A DNA stretch of 64,000 nt from positions 1-64,000 of the forward strand of contig NZ_BAZK01000008.1 in NCBI RefSeq assembly GCF_001310815.1, given 5' to 3'. This DNA comes from Pseudovibrio denitrificans JCM 12308. GTDB lineage: Bacteria > Pseudomonadota > Alphaproteobacteria > Rhizobiales > Stappiaceae. Within the stretch, counting starts at the first letter, position 1. Every line of letters begins with the position of its first letter. Below the pieces are notes generated by a model. The model was not told where the DNA came from, made no database searches, and saw only the letters and a program-made list of their open reading frames with translations. This document shows, in pieces, positions 27,862-37,076 of the stretch. The position numbers and the translations under genes were made by a program.

Positions 27862-29856
27862 TCACTTAGCTGTTTGCATCAGCAACCGGATAGTGAGTGC
27901 CGGGTTGCGTGGGAAGAAGTTCATCGGCTGGATATGGATGGTCTTCCACTCCGTAGACATGACCGGCCAGTCTTCCATACGCGGTACATGATGGAAGCCT
28001 GCGGTGAACCAGGTGACCACGTCCTTGTTCATCAAGTCGCGATCCTGTTTCACCCATTCGGCCAGACCATCAGAGCCGTCTGAACCCATAGCCAACTCAC
28101 CACCAGCGTAGCGCTCTTTTGGATCGTAAGCCGTGTTCCATACGCTGTACTCGATGTAACGGTTGCGTACGAATGGTGCATCGTTCTCAAAGTCAAACGG
28201 TGCGTAAGACACACTGCCGTGGTGGATCATGTAGCCCGGCTTGTGACCAAGATATCCGTCCACGTTTCCGTTCATCACCATAAAGGCTTTCGGCTTCATG
28301 GAGCTGAGGCGGAAGCGGCCTTCCATCTCGCTTTTCACCGGTGTGTTCTTCACCGTCCAAAGTGAACGGCGTGGGATGTTGACCGGAGGCTCACCACCAA
28401 CAATTTCCTGAACCATCATTGTGTTATCTGGTCCATCGACATCAAAATCGAGGCGGAAGTTGAAGTAGTGATCGTGGAATGGGGCCACGAGATATGGCGC
28501 AATGAGCGACCCATATTTCGTATCTTCTGCAGCAGTTGGATCTGTTAGAGTTTTCGAGGCAACACCCTTCACCGCATCAAGACCAGATGCGCCCACTTTC
28601 AGGTAGATGGTGCCATCTTGTTTGAAGCGATAGTCGATCAGGTAATCATAGTTGCCCACTTCAGAGGCCGTGCGGATGACCAGTTCTGTTTCTGGGCGAC
28701 CTTCAGCCGGAACGAACTCTGTTTCTGACTGGGCAAACACCTCAAAATGACGCCATGCCGGGTTTCCGATATCCCGCTCAAAGATGCAGATTGCGTCAGG
28801 GATCTCCAAAGGCTGGCCCATATCATCATGGATGAGGGCAGGGAGGAAGGTCGCATAATCCGGGCAATCCACGTTCTTGCGCAGCGGTGTGAGGAACAAG
28901 CCAAAGCCATACTCGCCGCTGTCCATATAGGTGCGCCAGTACCAGCCTTCCGACGGGTCCATATACGGCACAAACACCTCAGAAAGCGATGCCTGATAGA
29001 GCACGGAGCGCCAATTGTTGCCATCATTGGCTTTCACTTGCGACAGAACGAGCCCGGGGCGTTTATCGACGCGGTAGCGCATCTTCCAGATGTCCCAGGT
29101 GATCTCACTTCCATCGATAGAGAAGTTCGGGCCACCTTCCTGACGCAAACGCGCCGGATTGGTTTTGGCTCTCAGTGCCGTGCGTTTGGCAACTTCATCT
29201 TCGTTATAGCCCCAATCATCCTCAGGCAGTGGAACTGCGCCTTCGTCCAGCACATCCAACACTTTGCGCTCGGAAAGTTCCACCACGGCCACCAGCCCCT
29301 CAACCGGTTTGGCGTAGAAATTGGAACTGGTTGGGTTCACGTAACAAGGCACCTTCATCAGGCGCTTGCCTTTCTCGGCATCACTGAAGAAGTTGCCTGC
29401 CGTTAGCGGAAGGCAGAATACGTCGTCTGGCGTCAGTCCACGCTTCGCGAGACCTGCGACCATGCGCTCATCTCCCAACGCGATCTCCATGGCAGACATG
29501 AAGTCCGCCAGCATGATCATCGGCTGGCCTTCCATCGCGGAAGTGCTCTCAACAGTGCCTTTGGTGATGTTCACCACGGCCTGATGGAACTTATCGTTTT
29601 CCTGAAAATGCACCGTTGCTCTGCGATCAAGGCTCCCATCCGTCGCATTGCTGAGCACAGCCTGCTTGTGTGGTTCAAGAAGCTCAATCAGCGGGTAAAG
29701 AGTTTTGTCGCTGGCGATACTCGCTTCAATCAGCGTCGCGCGAACCGCGTTTAGCTCATCTCCCGTCAAGCCGTCCAGTGGATGCAGGTCAGCAGCGTAA
29801 GCCGCCGATGTGAGCATCGAAGCGGCGACGAGCCCCCCCAACAGTTTTGAAGTCAT
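27862..29856 (-). CDS. Copper-containing primary amine oxidase (topaquinone type)
   Basis: 664 residues, normal for the family, with a signal peptide of about 21 residues, so periplasmic. The cofactor motif is GNYDY with the tyrosine at 403 that becomes topaquinone. The catalytic base is D312 in YMDSGEYGFG. Copper ligands are the HDH pair at 461/463 plus His 622 or 623 in GFHHVPRMEDWPVM. The enzyme oxidises primary amines (tyramine, phenylethylamine and similar) to aldehyde, ammonia and H2O2. A FeaR-like regulator lies directly upstream in the same direction, as expected for aromatic-amine use. Confidence 0.95.
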   Translation of the reverse strand: MTSKLLGGLVAASMLTSAAYAADLHPLDGLTGDELNAVRATLIEASIASDKTLYPLIELLEPHKQAVLSNATDGSLDRRATVHFQENDKFHQAVVNITKGTVESTSAMEGQPMIMLADFMSAMEIALGDERMVAGLAKRGLTPDDVFCLPLTAGNFFSDAEKGKRLMKVPCYVNPTSSNFYAKPVEGLVAVVELSERKVLDVLDEGAVPLPEDDWGYNEDEVAKRTALRAKTNPARLRQEGGPNFSIDGSEITWDIWKMRYRVDKRPGLVLSQVKANDGNNWRSVLYQASLSEVFVPYMDPSEGWYWRTYMDSGEYGFGLFLTPLRKNVDCPDYATFLPALIHDDMGQPLEIPDAICIFERDIGNPAWRHFEVFAQSETEFVPAEGRPETELVIRTASEVGNYDYLIDYRFKQDGTIYLKVGASGLDAVKGVASKTLTDPTAAEDTKYGSLIAPYLVAPFHDHYFNFRLDFDVDGPDNTMMVQEIVGGEPPVNIPRRSLWTVKNTPVKSEMEGRFRLSSMKPKAFMVMNGNVDGYLGHKPGYMIHHGSVSYAPFDFENDAPFVRNRYIEYSVWNTAYDPKERYAGGELAMGSDGSDGLAEWVKQDRDLMNKDVVTWFTAGFHHVPRMEDWPVMSTEWKTIHIQPMNFFPRNPALTIRLLMQTAK

Positions 29857-29972
29857 TGGTTCCCTCCCAGTGAAAGGGGAGATGAACCCTCCAGCGTCTT
29901 CTCCCCCAAATTCCGTCCAGTTAAAGCTTAGGCGAGCAACGATCTGTGAGTCTGCGCATCCTGTGCAATTTA

Positions 29973-30941
29973 CTAGGCATATCGTTTCAGAGCTGGTTCC
30001 TTCTGCCGGATCTGCTCAGCAAAGTTGCGCGGTGACATGCCAACTTGCGCTCGGAAGACGCGGTTAAACGTCGACAAATCACGGAAGCCAAACTCGAAGG
30101 CGAGTTGTGAAATTCTGAAGTCTTGTCTGGAATGCAAACGGCGGGATAGCTCCCGTTTAAAACGCCCGACACGTACCTTGGCGATCTGCTCGTTACAACT
30201 CAGGCCATGTTCCCGAAAGAGCCGGTAAATACTGCTCCGCGACATGCTGGAAAGCTTTGAGAGCTCATCGATATTGAAGTTCTCTTCCAATGCGTTGTCA
30301 TGAATAAGCGAGAGGAGGAGTTGTAGCTTGTCATAGCCCTCCTGCAAGGTGCTTGTGTCTTCTTCCAGAAACGTTGCACTCACCACATCATGGAAAGCCC
30401 CTGACAACAAATGCTGCTTCTGGCTTCCAGGCTGAGCGGACAACAGCATGTTCAGGTGCGCGTTGATCAGTTGGCCAGCTCCAGATACAGCCGAGATTTT
30501 GCGCCCGCAGGCGTAGGTAGAGTTGAACTGTTTATGCAGCAGATGGCGAGGGATATGGATAGAGATCTGATCCGATCCAACCTCCCGATTGGCGCGGAAG
30601 ACTGAGGACTTTACTGAATCAATCAGCGTCATATCACCGGGGCTAGAGAGCAGAGCCGTCTGGCCGTTTTGCTCCAGCTCGGCTTCGCCGCGTAATTGAA
30701 GGATCAGGAAGTAATAGGCCTCTCCATCCTTGCTGATATCGGAAGGGCCACGGGTAATCTCTCTGGCATTGTGCGTGACACGGGCGCAGTCTACATCCCC
30801 CAGATTCAGCAGCGAGGCATTTCCGGTTACGCTGCCAGTCTCTGTATTGGTGACAAAGTGACCGCAGATTTCAGTCAGCCGTGTGTTCCATTCATCCAGC
30901 TCAAATCGACAGGATTGATCTGAAGGTATCTGAATACACAC
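29973..30941 (-). CDS. AraC-family regulator, FeaR-like
   Basis: 322 residues. The N-terminal part (about 1-200) is the AraC-binding-like domain of FeaR relatives (FLILQLRGEAELEQNGQ, LSSPGDMTLIDS). The C-terminal 100 residues hold two helix-turn-helix motifs: NIDELSKLSSMSRSSIYRLF and RISQLAFEFGFRDLSTFNRV, ending QVGMSPRNFAEQ. E. coli FeaR activates tynA and the phenylacetaldehyde dehydrogenase. Here the regulator precedes the amine oxidase by 116 bases on the same strand and most likely activates it. Confidence 0.88.
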   Translation of the reverse strand: MCIQIPSDQSCRFELDEWNTRLTEICGHFVTNTETGSVTGNASLLNLGDVDCARVTHNAREITRGPSDISKDGEAYYFLILQLRGEAELEQNGQTALLSSPGDMTLIDSVKSSVFRANREVGSDQISIHIPRHLLHKQFNSTYACGRKISAVSGAGQLINAHLNMLLSAQPGSQKQHLLSGAFHDVVSATFLEEDTSTLQEGYDKLQLLLSLIHDNALEENFNIDELSKLSSMSRSSIYRLFREHGLSCNEQIAKVRVGRFKRELSRRLHSRQDFRISQLAFEFGFRDLSTFNRVFRAQVGMSPRNFAEQIRQKEPALKRYA

Positions 30942-31215
30942 TGGCGCCTCCCCTTACCAAGGGGAATGCTAGAAAGAATCTAAACAGCAATCAAGTCAGA
31001 TATATGCATTTTCCTATAAATGACAGAAATAATCGGTTTTACCAGCGAGCTCATCATCCGGTCACGTAATAGATTACTCGACTGTATTCATATGATAATA
31101 CTAGCTATTTCAGCATAAAAATGAGACTTAGCAATCAAACCAAACGACTACTTCATTTATTTTCAAACGATGCTTAATTGCAATTCCATGCGATAGAAGA
31201 CTACCTATTTTGTGG

Positions 31216-32109
31216 TCACTCACGTCCCAACGCCCAGTTATGGGCGTACTCCTTGAAGGACTTAAAGACAGGGCTCTGGTACTTCTCAGTGTTGTAAACG
31301 AGAGAGAACTGGCGGGTCATCTTGTGTTGGAGGGGAAGGATCGACAGGCGACCATCCTGAACAGCTGCACTGACGGAGCGTCTGGAGAGGACGGCCAATC
31401 CAAGCCCTGCAATCACTGCATTCACGATCGCCGTTGTGCTGTTGAGTTCAAACGCCTCAGTCCAGTCGTCCAGCTTAGACCCGACTTCCGTCAGAAAATA
31501 CTCACGCGTCCCTGATCCCGGTTCCCGGAGCACCCAATTGTTGCCTTCAAGCGCTTCAAGGGCGAGTGGCTCATCAGCATTGGGGCATTGAGAGGGTGCA
31601 CAAATAACCACCATCTCGTCAGTCATCCATGGTTCCACCTTCAATCGCTTATCGCTGATCTTTGCTTCGATGAACCCGAGATCCAACTCAAAATCCAACA
31701 GCATTCGGCAGGTTTTGGTGGAGTTGGAAAGGCTCAAGGATTGATGAAGATATCCGGTGTTTTTGCGGAAATCACCGAGCAAGGTCGGCAGCAGATGATT
31801 GCCGATCGTGTAACTGGACCCCACACGCAAATTACCGTTGGTTGCATCCTCGCCCTCAAAGATCTGAGAGATCGCTTCTGCCCGGTCCAACAACTCATCA
31901 GCCAGAGGCAGCAAACGGCGCCCTTGCTCGTTTAAGATGAGCTGCTTGTTAGCCCTGTCGAACATCTTACGACCCAGCTGCCGCTCTAACTCCGCAAGCG
32001 CCATAGAGATGGCAGACTTGGTCAGGAATAGTTTTTCAGCAGCTGCGGTGATTGAGCCTTCCTGAGTAATAGAAACAAACACTTTAAGCTGACGAAGCGT
32101 TATATTCAT
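31216..32109 (-). CDS. LysR-family transcriptional regulator
   Basis: 297 residues. It starts MNITLRQLKVFVSITQEGSI. The helix-turn-helix is AAAEKLFLTKSAISMALAELE (about 22-42), followed by a typical effector domain (LRVGSSYTIGNHLLPTLL near 94, WVLREPGSGTREYFL near 192). The GSGTREYF segment is common in CbbR/CysL-type regulators. It is divergent from the TDT-family carrier, suggesting control of that gene. Its leader shares the sequence GCCTGTAATTG..ATCACAT with the LysR at 17159. Confidence 0.9.
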   Translation of the reverse strand: MNITLRQLKVFVSITQEGSITAAAEKLFLTKSAISMALAELERQLGRKMFDRANKQLILNEQGRRLLPLADELLDRAEAISQIFEGEDATNGNLRVGSSYTIGNHLLPTLLGDFRKNTGYLHQSLSLSNSTKTCRMLLDFELDLGFIEAKISDKRLKVEPWMTDEMVVICAPSQCPNADEPLALEALEGNNWVLREPGSGTREYFLTEVGSKLDDWTEAFELNSTTAIVNAVIAGLGLAVLSRRSVSAAVQDGRLSILPLQHKMTRQFSLVYNTEKYQSPVFKSFKEYAHNWALGRE

Positions 32110-32120
32110 TCCAATGATAC

Positions 32121-32165
32121 GCCTGTAATTGGGATCACATCATAACGTGTTCAATTTATCTGAAC
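32121..32165. promoter_or_regulatory. Probable LysR control region
   Basis: Contains GCCTGTAATTGGGATCACAT (32121-32140), a variant of the element before the LysR at 17159, and GTTCA-N7-TGAAC (32149-32165), a dyad fitting a LysR-type recognition site. It lies between divergent LysR and transporter genes. Confidence 0.45.
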
Positions 32166-32264
32166 ATCCTATTCAATATATTCAGATTTTCAGGACATAT
32201 CAAATCAGCTAGGAACTTGAGTTGCATAATTAGGTTTTTCACCCTCAGGTTACTGGCATTTTCC

Positions 32265-33440
32265 ATGGATACTCTTCGCAGCAAACTGGCACACGTTCCG
32301 GCTCCGCTTGGAGGCCTCGCGCTAGGCATAGCAAGTCTTGGCTGGTCACTGGAAAATGCAGGCAACTTTGGAGGTGCCCTACAACTCACAGGCGCATTGA
32401 TCTCCGGTGTTTTGCTGGTGCTGTTGCTTGGCAAGATCACCCTTGCACACACTGCTATTTTTGAGGATCTGAAGCACCCAGTGGTTGGCAGTGTCCTGCC
32501 TACAACGGCCATGGCGCTGATGATCGTTTCCTATGCCATCGCGCAGTATAGTTTCGCTGTCGGGCAATTGCTTTGGCTGCTGGGAATCGCACTCCATCTC
32601 ACATTCCTGTGTGCCTTCACATATCATCGGGTGAAGAACTTCAACCTTCAGCACATGGTACCAAGCTGGTTTGTTCCGCCGGTCGGTATCATTGTTGCGG
32701 CGGTTTCATTTCCGGGCGGGGTGTTTGAAGGATTTGCCAATGCGTTGCTTTGGTTCGGTCTGGTTGCTTATGCCATCATGCTACCGATGATGCTCTATCG
32801 GCTGATCTTTCATCCGGAAGTGCCGGATGCAGCAAAGCCAACCATTGCTATTTTGGCTGCCCCCGCGAGTCTCTCGTTGGCAGGCTACCTGACACTCACC
32901 CCAAGCCCATCTCCGATCATGGTTGCGGTTTTAGGTGGTATTGCAGTTGCGATGACAGCATTGATCTATCTGTCCTTCCTGCGCTTGTTCCGCCTGCCAT
33001 TCTCTCCGGGGTTTTCAGCCTTCACCTTCCCGCTGGTGATTGGCGCAACGGCTCTTTTCAAAACCGTAACGTGGATGGAAAGTCTTGGCGCGAATGCCAG
33101 CCTTGTGGCACAAATCAGAGCACTGGCACACATTGAGCTATATGTGGCCGCAGCAGTCGTTCTTTATGTGAGCTTCAAGTACTTGACATTCTTCGTACCA
33201 GCTGATGCCAGCACGCGTCACAGAGCAGCAGCCCAACTAACTGGACTTGCTGAACATCTTGGTTTTGTCGAACAGGCTCTCCAGCGTATTCATACGCTCC
33301 TTGGTGATCTCCCAGGTGGAAGTCGTCATCGCTTCGATCATGGCTTCCAGAATGAACATGATCACCACGGTGCTATCCCAAGCCGATGGCGCTTCAATGC
33401 GGGCGTTGAACACATACTCTGCATTGACCGCTGCTGGTGA
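32265..33440 (+). CDS. TDT-family (TehA/SLAC1-like) membrane carrier; C-terminal end doubtful
   Basis: From ATG 32265 (MDTLRSKLAHVPAPLGGLAL) about ten hydrophobic helices run to residue 315, with HPVVGSVLPTTAMALMI near 69 and FSAFTFPLVIGATALF near 251, as in the tellurite-resistance/dicarboxylate transporter family. The family is usually about 320-330 residues. Here the open frame runs to 391, and the last 67 or so residues (after AAQLTG) are antisense to the RpiR gene and look non-native. Other frames stop at 33238-33240 and 33251-33253, so an indel near 33205 is likely and the true end is probably there. Substrate could be sulfite, malate or a related anion. Confidence 0.75.
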   Translation: MDTLRSKLAHVPAPLGGLALGIASLGWSLENAGNFGGALQLTGALISGVLLVLLLGKITLAHTAIFEDLKHPVVGSVLPTTAMALMIVSYAIAQYSFAVGQLLWLLGIALHLTFLCAFTYHRVKNFNLQHMVPSWFVPPVGIIVAAVSFPGGVFEGFANALLWFGLVAYAIMLPMMLYRLIFHPEVPDAAKPTIAILAAPASLSLAGYLTLTPSPSPIMVAVLGGIAVAMTALIYLSFLRLFRLPFSPGFSAFTFPLVIGATALFKTVTWMESLGANASLVAQIRALAHIELYVAAAVVLYVSFKYLTFFVPADASTRHRAAAQLTGLAEHLGFVEQALQRIHTLLGDLPGGSRHRFDHGFQNEHDHHGAIPSRWRFNAGVEHILCIDRCW

Positions 33441-34130
33441 CGTCCACTGATCTGTAAACACAATCACCACAACGCCTCGTTCCCGAGCCAGATCCACAAA
33501 ACGCAGAATGTCGTGCTCATATCGGCGGATATCAAACACAACCACCACATCTCCCTCTTTCATGTTCAGAAGGTAATGCGGCCATGTGTTGGAGTTGGAA
33601 GCAATGGCGATCACATCATCGCGGATCACCTGCAAGTGCGTAAAGAAGTAATCTGAAAGTGCGCGGGTGATACGGCCCCCAACAATGTGGACAGCACGTT
33701 CACGATCTGTGAGCAAACGCACTGCCTGATCGAAGTCCTGCGGGTCAATTTGCTGTAAGGTTTGTTTCAGATTGTCGATGACAGCGTCTGCAAACCTGTT
33801 CAGAATATGTGCATCAGGTGCATTTCGGGTCCAGCGTTCCTGTTTGGAGATCGGGTTGGAAATGGTCTCTTCCACCTCTGATCGCAGAGCTGCCTGTAAC
33901 TCAGAAAAGCCTGCGAAACCAATCTTTTGCGCCATTCTGACAACAGTTGGACCAGAAACATTTGCCGATTTTGCAAGCTCCGAAACACTGCCCAGTCCGC
34001 TGACTGGATAATTTGCAAGCAGAGAGACTGCCAACTGGCGCTCTGCACGAGTTAACCCATTAAAATGTCCGCGTAATTTTTCTGCGACGGTCTGTTCATT
34101 CGGGTCTCGCACGTCTCTCACCTGCCTCAT
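33237..34130 (-). CDS. MurR/RpiR-family transcriptional regulator
   Basis: 297 residues. The N-terminal HTH_6 domain includes LTRAERQLAVSLLANYP and SVSELAKSANVSGPTVVRMAQKIGF (about 48-72). The C-terminal SIS domain (about 130-270) includes AVHIVGGRITRALSDYF and DVVVVFDIRRYEHDILRFVDLARERG. RpiR proteins respond to phosphorylated sugars or other small ligands. It is divergent from the amidohydrolase/TRAP/glutamine-synthetase-like operon, with two GAAACGTT operator copies between, and is its likely regulator. Confidence 0.92.
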   Translation of the reverse strand: MRQVRDVRDPNEQTVAEKLRGHFNGLTRAERQLAVSLLANYPVSGLGSVSELAKSANVSGPTVVRMAQKIGFAGFSELQAALRSEVEETISNPISKQERWTRNAPDAHILNRFADAVIDNLKQTLQQIDPQDFDQAVRLLTDRERAVHIVGGRITRALSDYFFTHLQVIRDDVIAIASNSNTWPHYLLNMKEGDVVVVFDIRRYEHDILRFVDLARERGVVVIVFTDQWTSPAAVNAEYVFNARIEAPSAWDSTVVIMFILEAMIEAMTTSTWEITKERMNTLESLFDKTKMFSKSS

Positions 34131-34162
34131 GTATGTATATTTGCCTAGTTTTTAGGCTTTGT

Positions 34163-34201
34163 GAAACGTTCCATTCAGATTAGTCTCTTTCGAAACGTTT
34201 C
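34163..34201. promoter_or_regulatory. Tandem GAAACGTT operators between RpiR and its target operon
   Basis: GAAACGTTCCATTCAGA (34163-34179) and GAAACGTTTCTTTCAGA (34192-34208) are a 29-base-spaced direct repeat. The second contains the perfect palindrome GAAACGTTTC (34192-34201). Position and symmetry fit an RpiR binding site controlling both directions (inference). Confidence 0.6.
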
Positions 34202-34273
34202 TTTCAGAATCTCTTTTACGAATAAAAAGACTGAAAGTACAAGGAAAAACAAGATGCATCGGGGGGACTGTTC

Positions 34274-35104
34274 TTGTCTGAAGTCAAAATTGACCAGATA
34301 GAATCTGTTGGCAACGACATTGTTGAAACGATCAATACAGGAGGAGCAGCTCCGATTGTGTTGGTCTGCGAACACGCATCCAAGTTTATTCCTGCATACC
34401 TTGATGGCCTTGGTCTAAGCGAAGAAGCTGCAAGCAGCCATGCAGCCTGGGATCCGGGAGCTCTGGCAGTCGCCGAACTCCTCTCCACCAGACTGAACGC
34501 ACCCCTGGTCGCTCAACGAGTATCGCGCCTCGTTTATGATTGTAACCGCCCACCGGAGGCCCCAAGCGCCATGCCGGAAAAGAGCGAAATCTTTGAGGTG
34601 CCGGGCAATGTCTCTTTGAGCGATGAACAGCGTCTGGACCGGGTCAACAAGTATTACCGTCCCTTCCAAGCCGAAGTGAAACAGGCGATTGATGCCAAAC
34701 AGGCCTCCGGCCAATTGCCGGTGATGATCACCATCCACTCGTTCACCCCGGTTTACAACGGCAAGAAACGCGCCGTGGAAGTGGGTGTTCTGCACGACAG
34801 CGACACACGCTTTGCTGATGCGCTGCTGAACGCACTGTGCCCGTCAGATCTCTACGACATACAAAGAAACGAACCGTATGGGCCAGAAGACGGGGTTACG
34901 CATACCCTTGTTTCTCAGGCACAATCCCGCGGCCTGCTAAACGTTATGATTGAGGTACGCAACGACCTTATCGCTAAACGAGCAGACCAGGAGCAAGTTG
35001 CAGAGTTGTTGGGAGAGGCAATTCTGCAAGTCCTGCCACAGTTTAGCGCTGAAACAGCTGTGAGCGGGCAGGGGGCAACAACAAAAGCAAGGGCAGCAGA
35101 TTAA
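34274..35104 (+). CDS. N-formylglutamate amidohydrolase-family enzyme
   Basis: 276 residues from a TTG start at 34274 with a GGGGGGAC site upstream. Family segments: VLVCEHASKFIPAYL near 29, HAAWDPGALAVAELLS near 56, RLVYDCNRPPEAPSAMPE near 84, MITIHSFTPVYNGKKR near 150 and GLLNVMIEVRNDLI near 231, carrying the expected metal-binding His/Glu residues. The classic enzyme releases formate from N-formylglutamate in His catabolism, but no hut genes are here. In this operon a gamma-glutamyl-amide hydrolysis role is possible (inference). The DctQ gene starts one base after its stop. Confidence 0.87.
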   Translation: MSEVKIDQIESVGNDIVETINTGGAAPIVLVCEHASKFIPAYLDGLGLSEEAASSHAAWDPGALAVAELLSTRLNAPLVAQRVSRLVYDCNRPPEAPSAMPEKSEIFEVPGNVSLSDEQRLDRVNKYYRPFQAEVKQAIDAKQASGQLPVMITIHSFTPVYNGKKRAVEVGVLHDSDTRFADALLNALCPSDLYDIQRNEPYGPEDGVTHTLVSQAQSRGLLNVMIEVRNDLIAKRADQEQVAELLGEAILQVLPQFSAETAVSGQGATTKARAAD

Positions 35105-35105
35105 A

Positions 35106-35615
35106 ATGCCAAGGGGAATAGTTGTTTTCGTCAGATGGGTTGACTGGATCAACAAATATGTTGGCCGGTTTGCCATGTACCTCATCTTCGTGATGCTGGG
35201 AGTGCTTTTGTACTCCTCCATCGCCAAGACCTTTTTCGCACCACCACTCTGGACGCTGGAAACAGCGCAGTTCACCATGGCCGCCTACTACCTGCTGGGT
35301 GGCGCATATTCCATGCAGACGCAATCCCACGTGCGCATGGATCTGTTTTACGGAAGCTGGTCTCCACGACGTAAGGCCATTATGGATGTGATGACCATCC
35401 TGCTTCTGATTTTCTACCTCATCTTCCTCCTTTATGGCGGCCTTTCCTCATTGGAATACGCCATCAAATACAGCGAGGAAAGCTATTCGGCATGGGCGCC
35501 ACCGATGGCCCCGATCAAAGCCGTAATGTGTTTTGGAATTTTCTTGATGCTGCTTCAGGCAATCGCGACGTTCTTTAAGGACTTGGCCGCAGCCCTTGGG
35601 AGACCTGCGCCATGA
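35106..35615 (+). CDS. TRAP transporter small permease (DctQ type)
   Basis: 169 residues, intact. Four membrane helices: about 19-40 (GRFAMYLIFVMLGVLLYSS), 53-72, 95-117 and 135-155. The segment WTLETAQFTMAAYYLLGGAY followed by HVRMDLFYGSWSPRRKA is the typical DctQ pattern. It starts one base after the amidohydrolase stop and overlaps the DctM gene by four bases, so the operon is tightly coupled. Confidence 0.9.
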   Translation: MPRGIVVFVRWVDWINKYVGRFAMYLIFVMLGVLLYSSIAKTFFAPPLWTLETAQFTMAAYYLLGGAYSMQTQSHVRMDLFYGSWSPRRKAIMDVMTILLLIFYLIFLLYGGLSSLEYAIKYSEESYSAWAPPMAPIKAVMCFGIFLMLLQAIATFFKDLAAALGRPAP

Positions 35616-36937
35616 GTTATGAACTGATCGCCATTTTGATGTTCTCCAGCATGATGCTGATGCTCCTCACCGGGCAACGCGTTTTTGCTGCAATTGGTTC
35701 CGTTGCTGTTATCGCCGCTCTGCTTCTGTGGGGTGATGGCGGCTCCGAAATTGCCTTCTCCGCCAGTATGAAGCTGATGAAGTGGTACCCGCTCCTCACG
35801 CTGCCACTGTTCATTTTCATGGGCTATATGCTCTCTGAGTCAGGCATTGCGGAAGATCTTTATAAGATGTTCCATGTCTGGACAGGTGGCCTGCATGGTG
35901 GATTGGCCATCGGCACAGTCGGCCTCATGGTGATGATTTCCGCCATGAACGGTCTGTCTGTGGCCGGTATGGCCATCGGTGCAACCATCGCTCTGCCAGA
36001 ACTGCTGCGACGCGGTTATGACAAGGTGATGGTGACCGGTGTTATTCAGGCTGGTTCTTCACTGGGCATTCTCGTGCCGCCAAGTGTGGTTTTGGTTCTG
36101 TACGGCATGATCGCCCGCCAACCAGTGGGCAAGCTGTGGCTCGCTGGCGCTATTCCGGGTCTGCTGCTGGCGGGTCTGTTTATCCTGTACATCGTCATCC
36201 GCTGCCGCCTTCAACCAGAACTGGGGCCAACCCTTTCTGAGGAAGAGCGCAAGGAGATCACATGGGGTGAAAAGATCAGCCTGCTGAAGGCTGGTGTGAT
36301 CCCGCTGTTCATCTTCTTTGCAATGACAGGCCTGTTCTTAATGGGCGTGACCAGCCTTGTAGAAAGCTCCGCAGTTGGCGCAACGGCTGCAACACTAGCG
36401 GCATGGTTCAAAGGACGCCTGTCATTTCACCTACTTCACATCACCACTGAAAAGACACTGCAGATCAGCTGCATGTTCATGTGGATCATCCTGGCCGCAC
36501 TCGCCTTCGGCGCTGTGTTTGACGGTCTGGGTGCTGTGCGGGCGATTGAGAACTTCTTCGTGGGTGATCTGGGCCTTAGCCCATGGGAGATCCTTCTGCT
36601 GATGCAGCTCTCCTACATCGTGATGGGCATGTTCCTGGATGACACCGCCATGTTGGTGATCGTGGCACCACTTTACGTGCCACTGGTGAAAATCCTCGGC
36701 TTCGATCTTGTCTGGTACGGCGTGCTTTACACCATCACCTGTCAGATCGCCTACATGACACCGCCATTCGGCTACAACCTGTTCCTGATGCGCGCCATGG
36801 CGCCGCCTGAGATCTCTCTGACAGACATCTACAAATCCATCATTCCATTCGTGGCAATCATGGTGTTTGGCTTGGGTCTGGTGACGGTCTTCCCGCAAAT
36901 CGCGCTCTGGCTGCCGAACCTTTATTACGCACGCTGA
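35612..36937 (+). CDS. TRAP transporter large permease (DctM type)
   Basis: 441 residues, intact, with about 12 helices. Diagnostic stretches: LTLPLFIFMGYMLSESGIAE near 64, SLGILVPPSVVLVLYGMIA near 150, MFLDDTAMLVIVAPLYVPLV near 345 and TPPFGYNLFLMRA near 385. The last matches the subfamily working with TakP-type (mannitol/chloroaromatic, 2-oxoacid) receptors, which agrees with the Tat-exported receptor that follows. Confidence 0.93.
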   Translation: MSYELIAILMFSSMMLMLLTGQRVFAAIGSVAVIAALLLWGDGGSEIAFSASMKLMKWYPLLTLPLFIFMGYMLSESGIAEDLYKMFHVWTGGLHGGLAIGTVGLMVMISAMNGLSVAGMAIGATIALPELLRRGYDKVMVTGVIQAGSSLGILVPPSVVLVLYGMIARQPVGKLWLAGAIPGLLLAGLFILYIVIRCRLQPELGPTLSEEERKEITWGEKISLLKAGVIPLFIFFAMTGLFLMGVTSLVESSAVGATAATLAAWFKGRLSFHLLHITTEKTLQISCMFMWIILAALAFGAVFDGLGAVRAIENFFVGDLGLSPWEILLLMQLSYIVMGMFLDDTAMLVIVAPLYVPLVKILGFDLVWYGVLYTITCQIAYMTPPFGYNLFLMRAMAPPEISLTDIYKSIIPFVAIMVFGLGLVTVFPQIALWLPNLYYAR

Positions 36938-37076
36938 CATAAGGAGACCTTACCAGCGTAACCATTGAAGTAATGCAAGAATTCCGGATGGAGACAGATA
37001 AAAATCACACCCCTCGCAATAAAAAGTCCACCGGTACTGAGGGATCCAGAAATTCATATTCCAAGGGGAATTGAGT

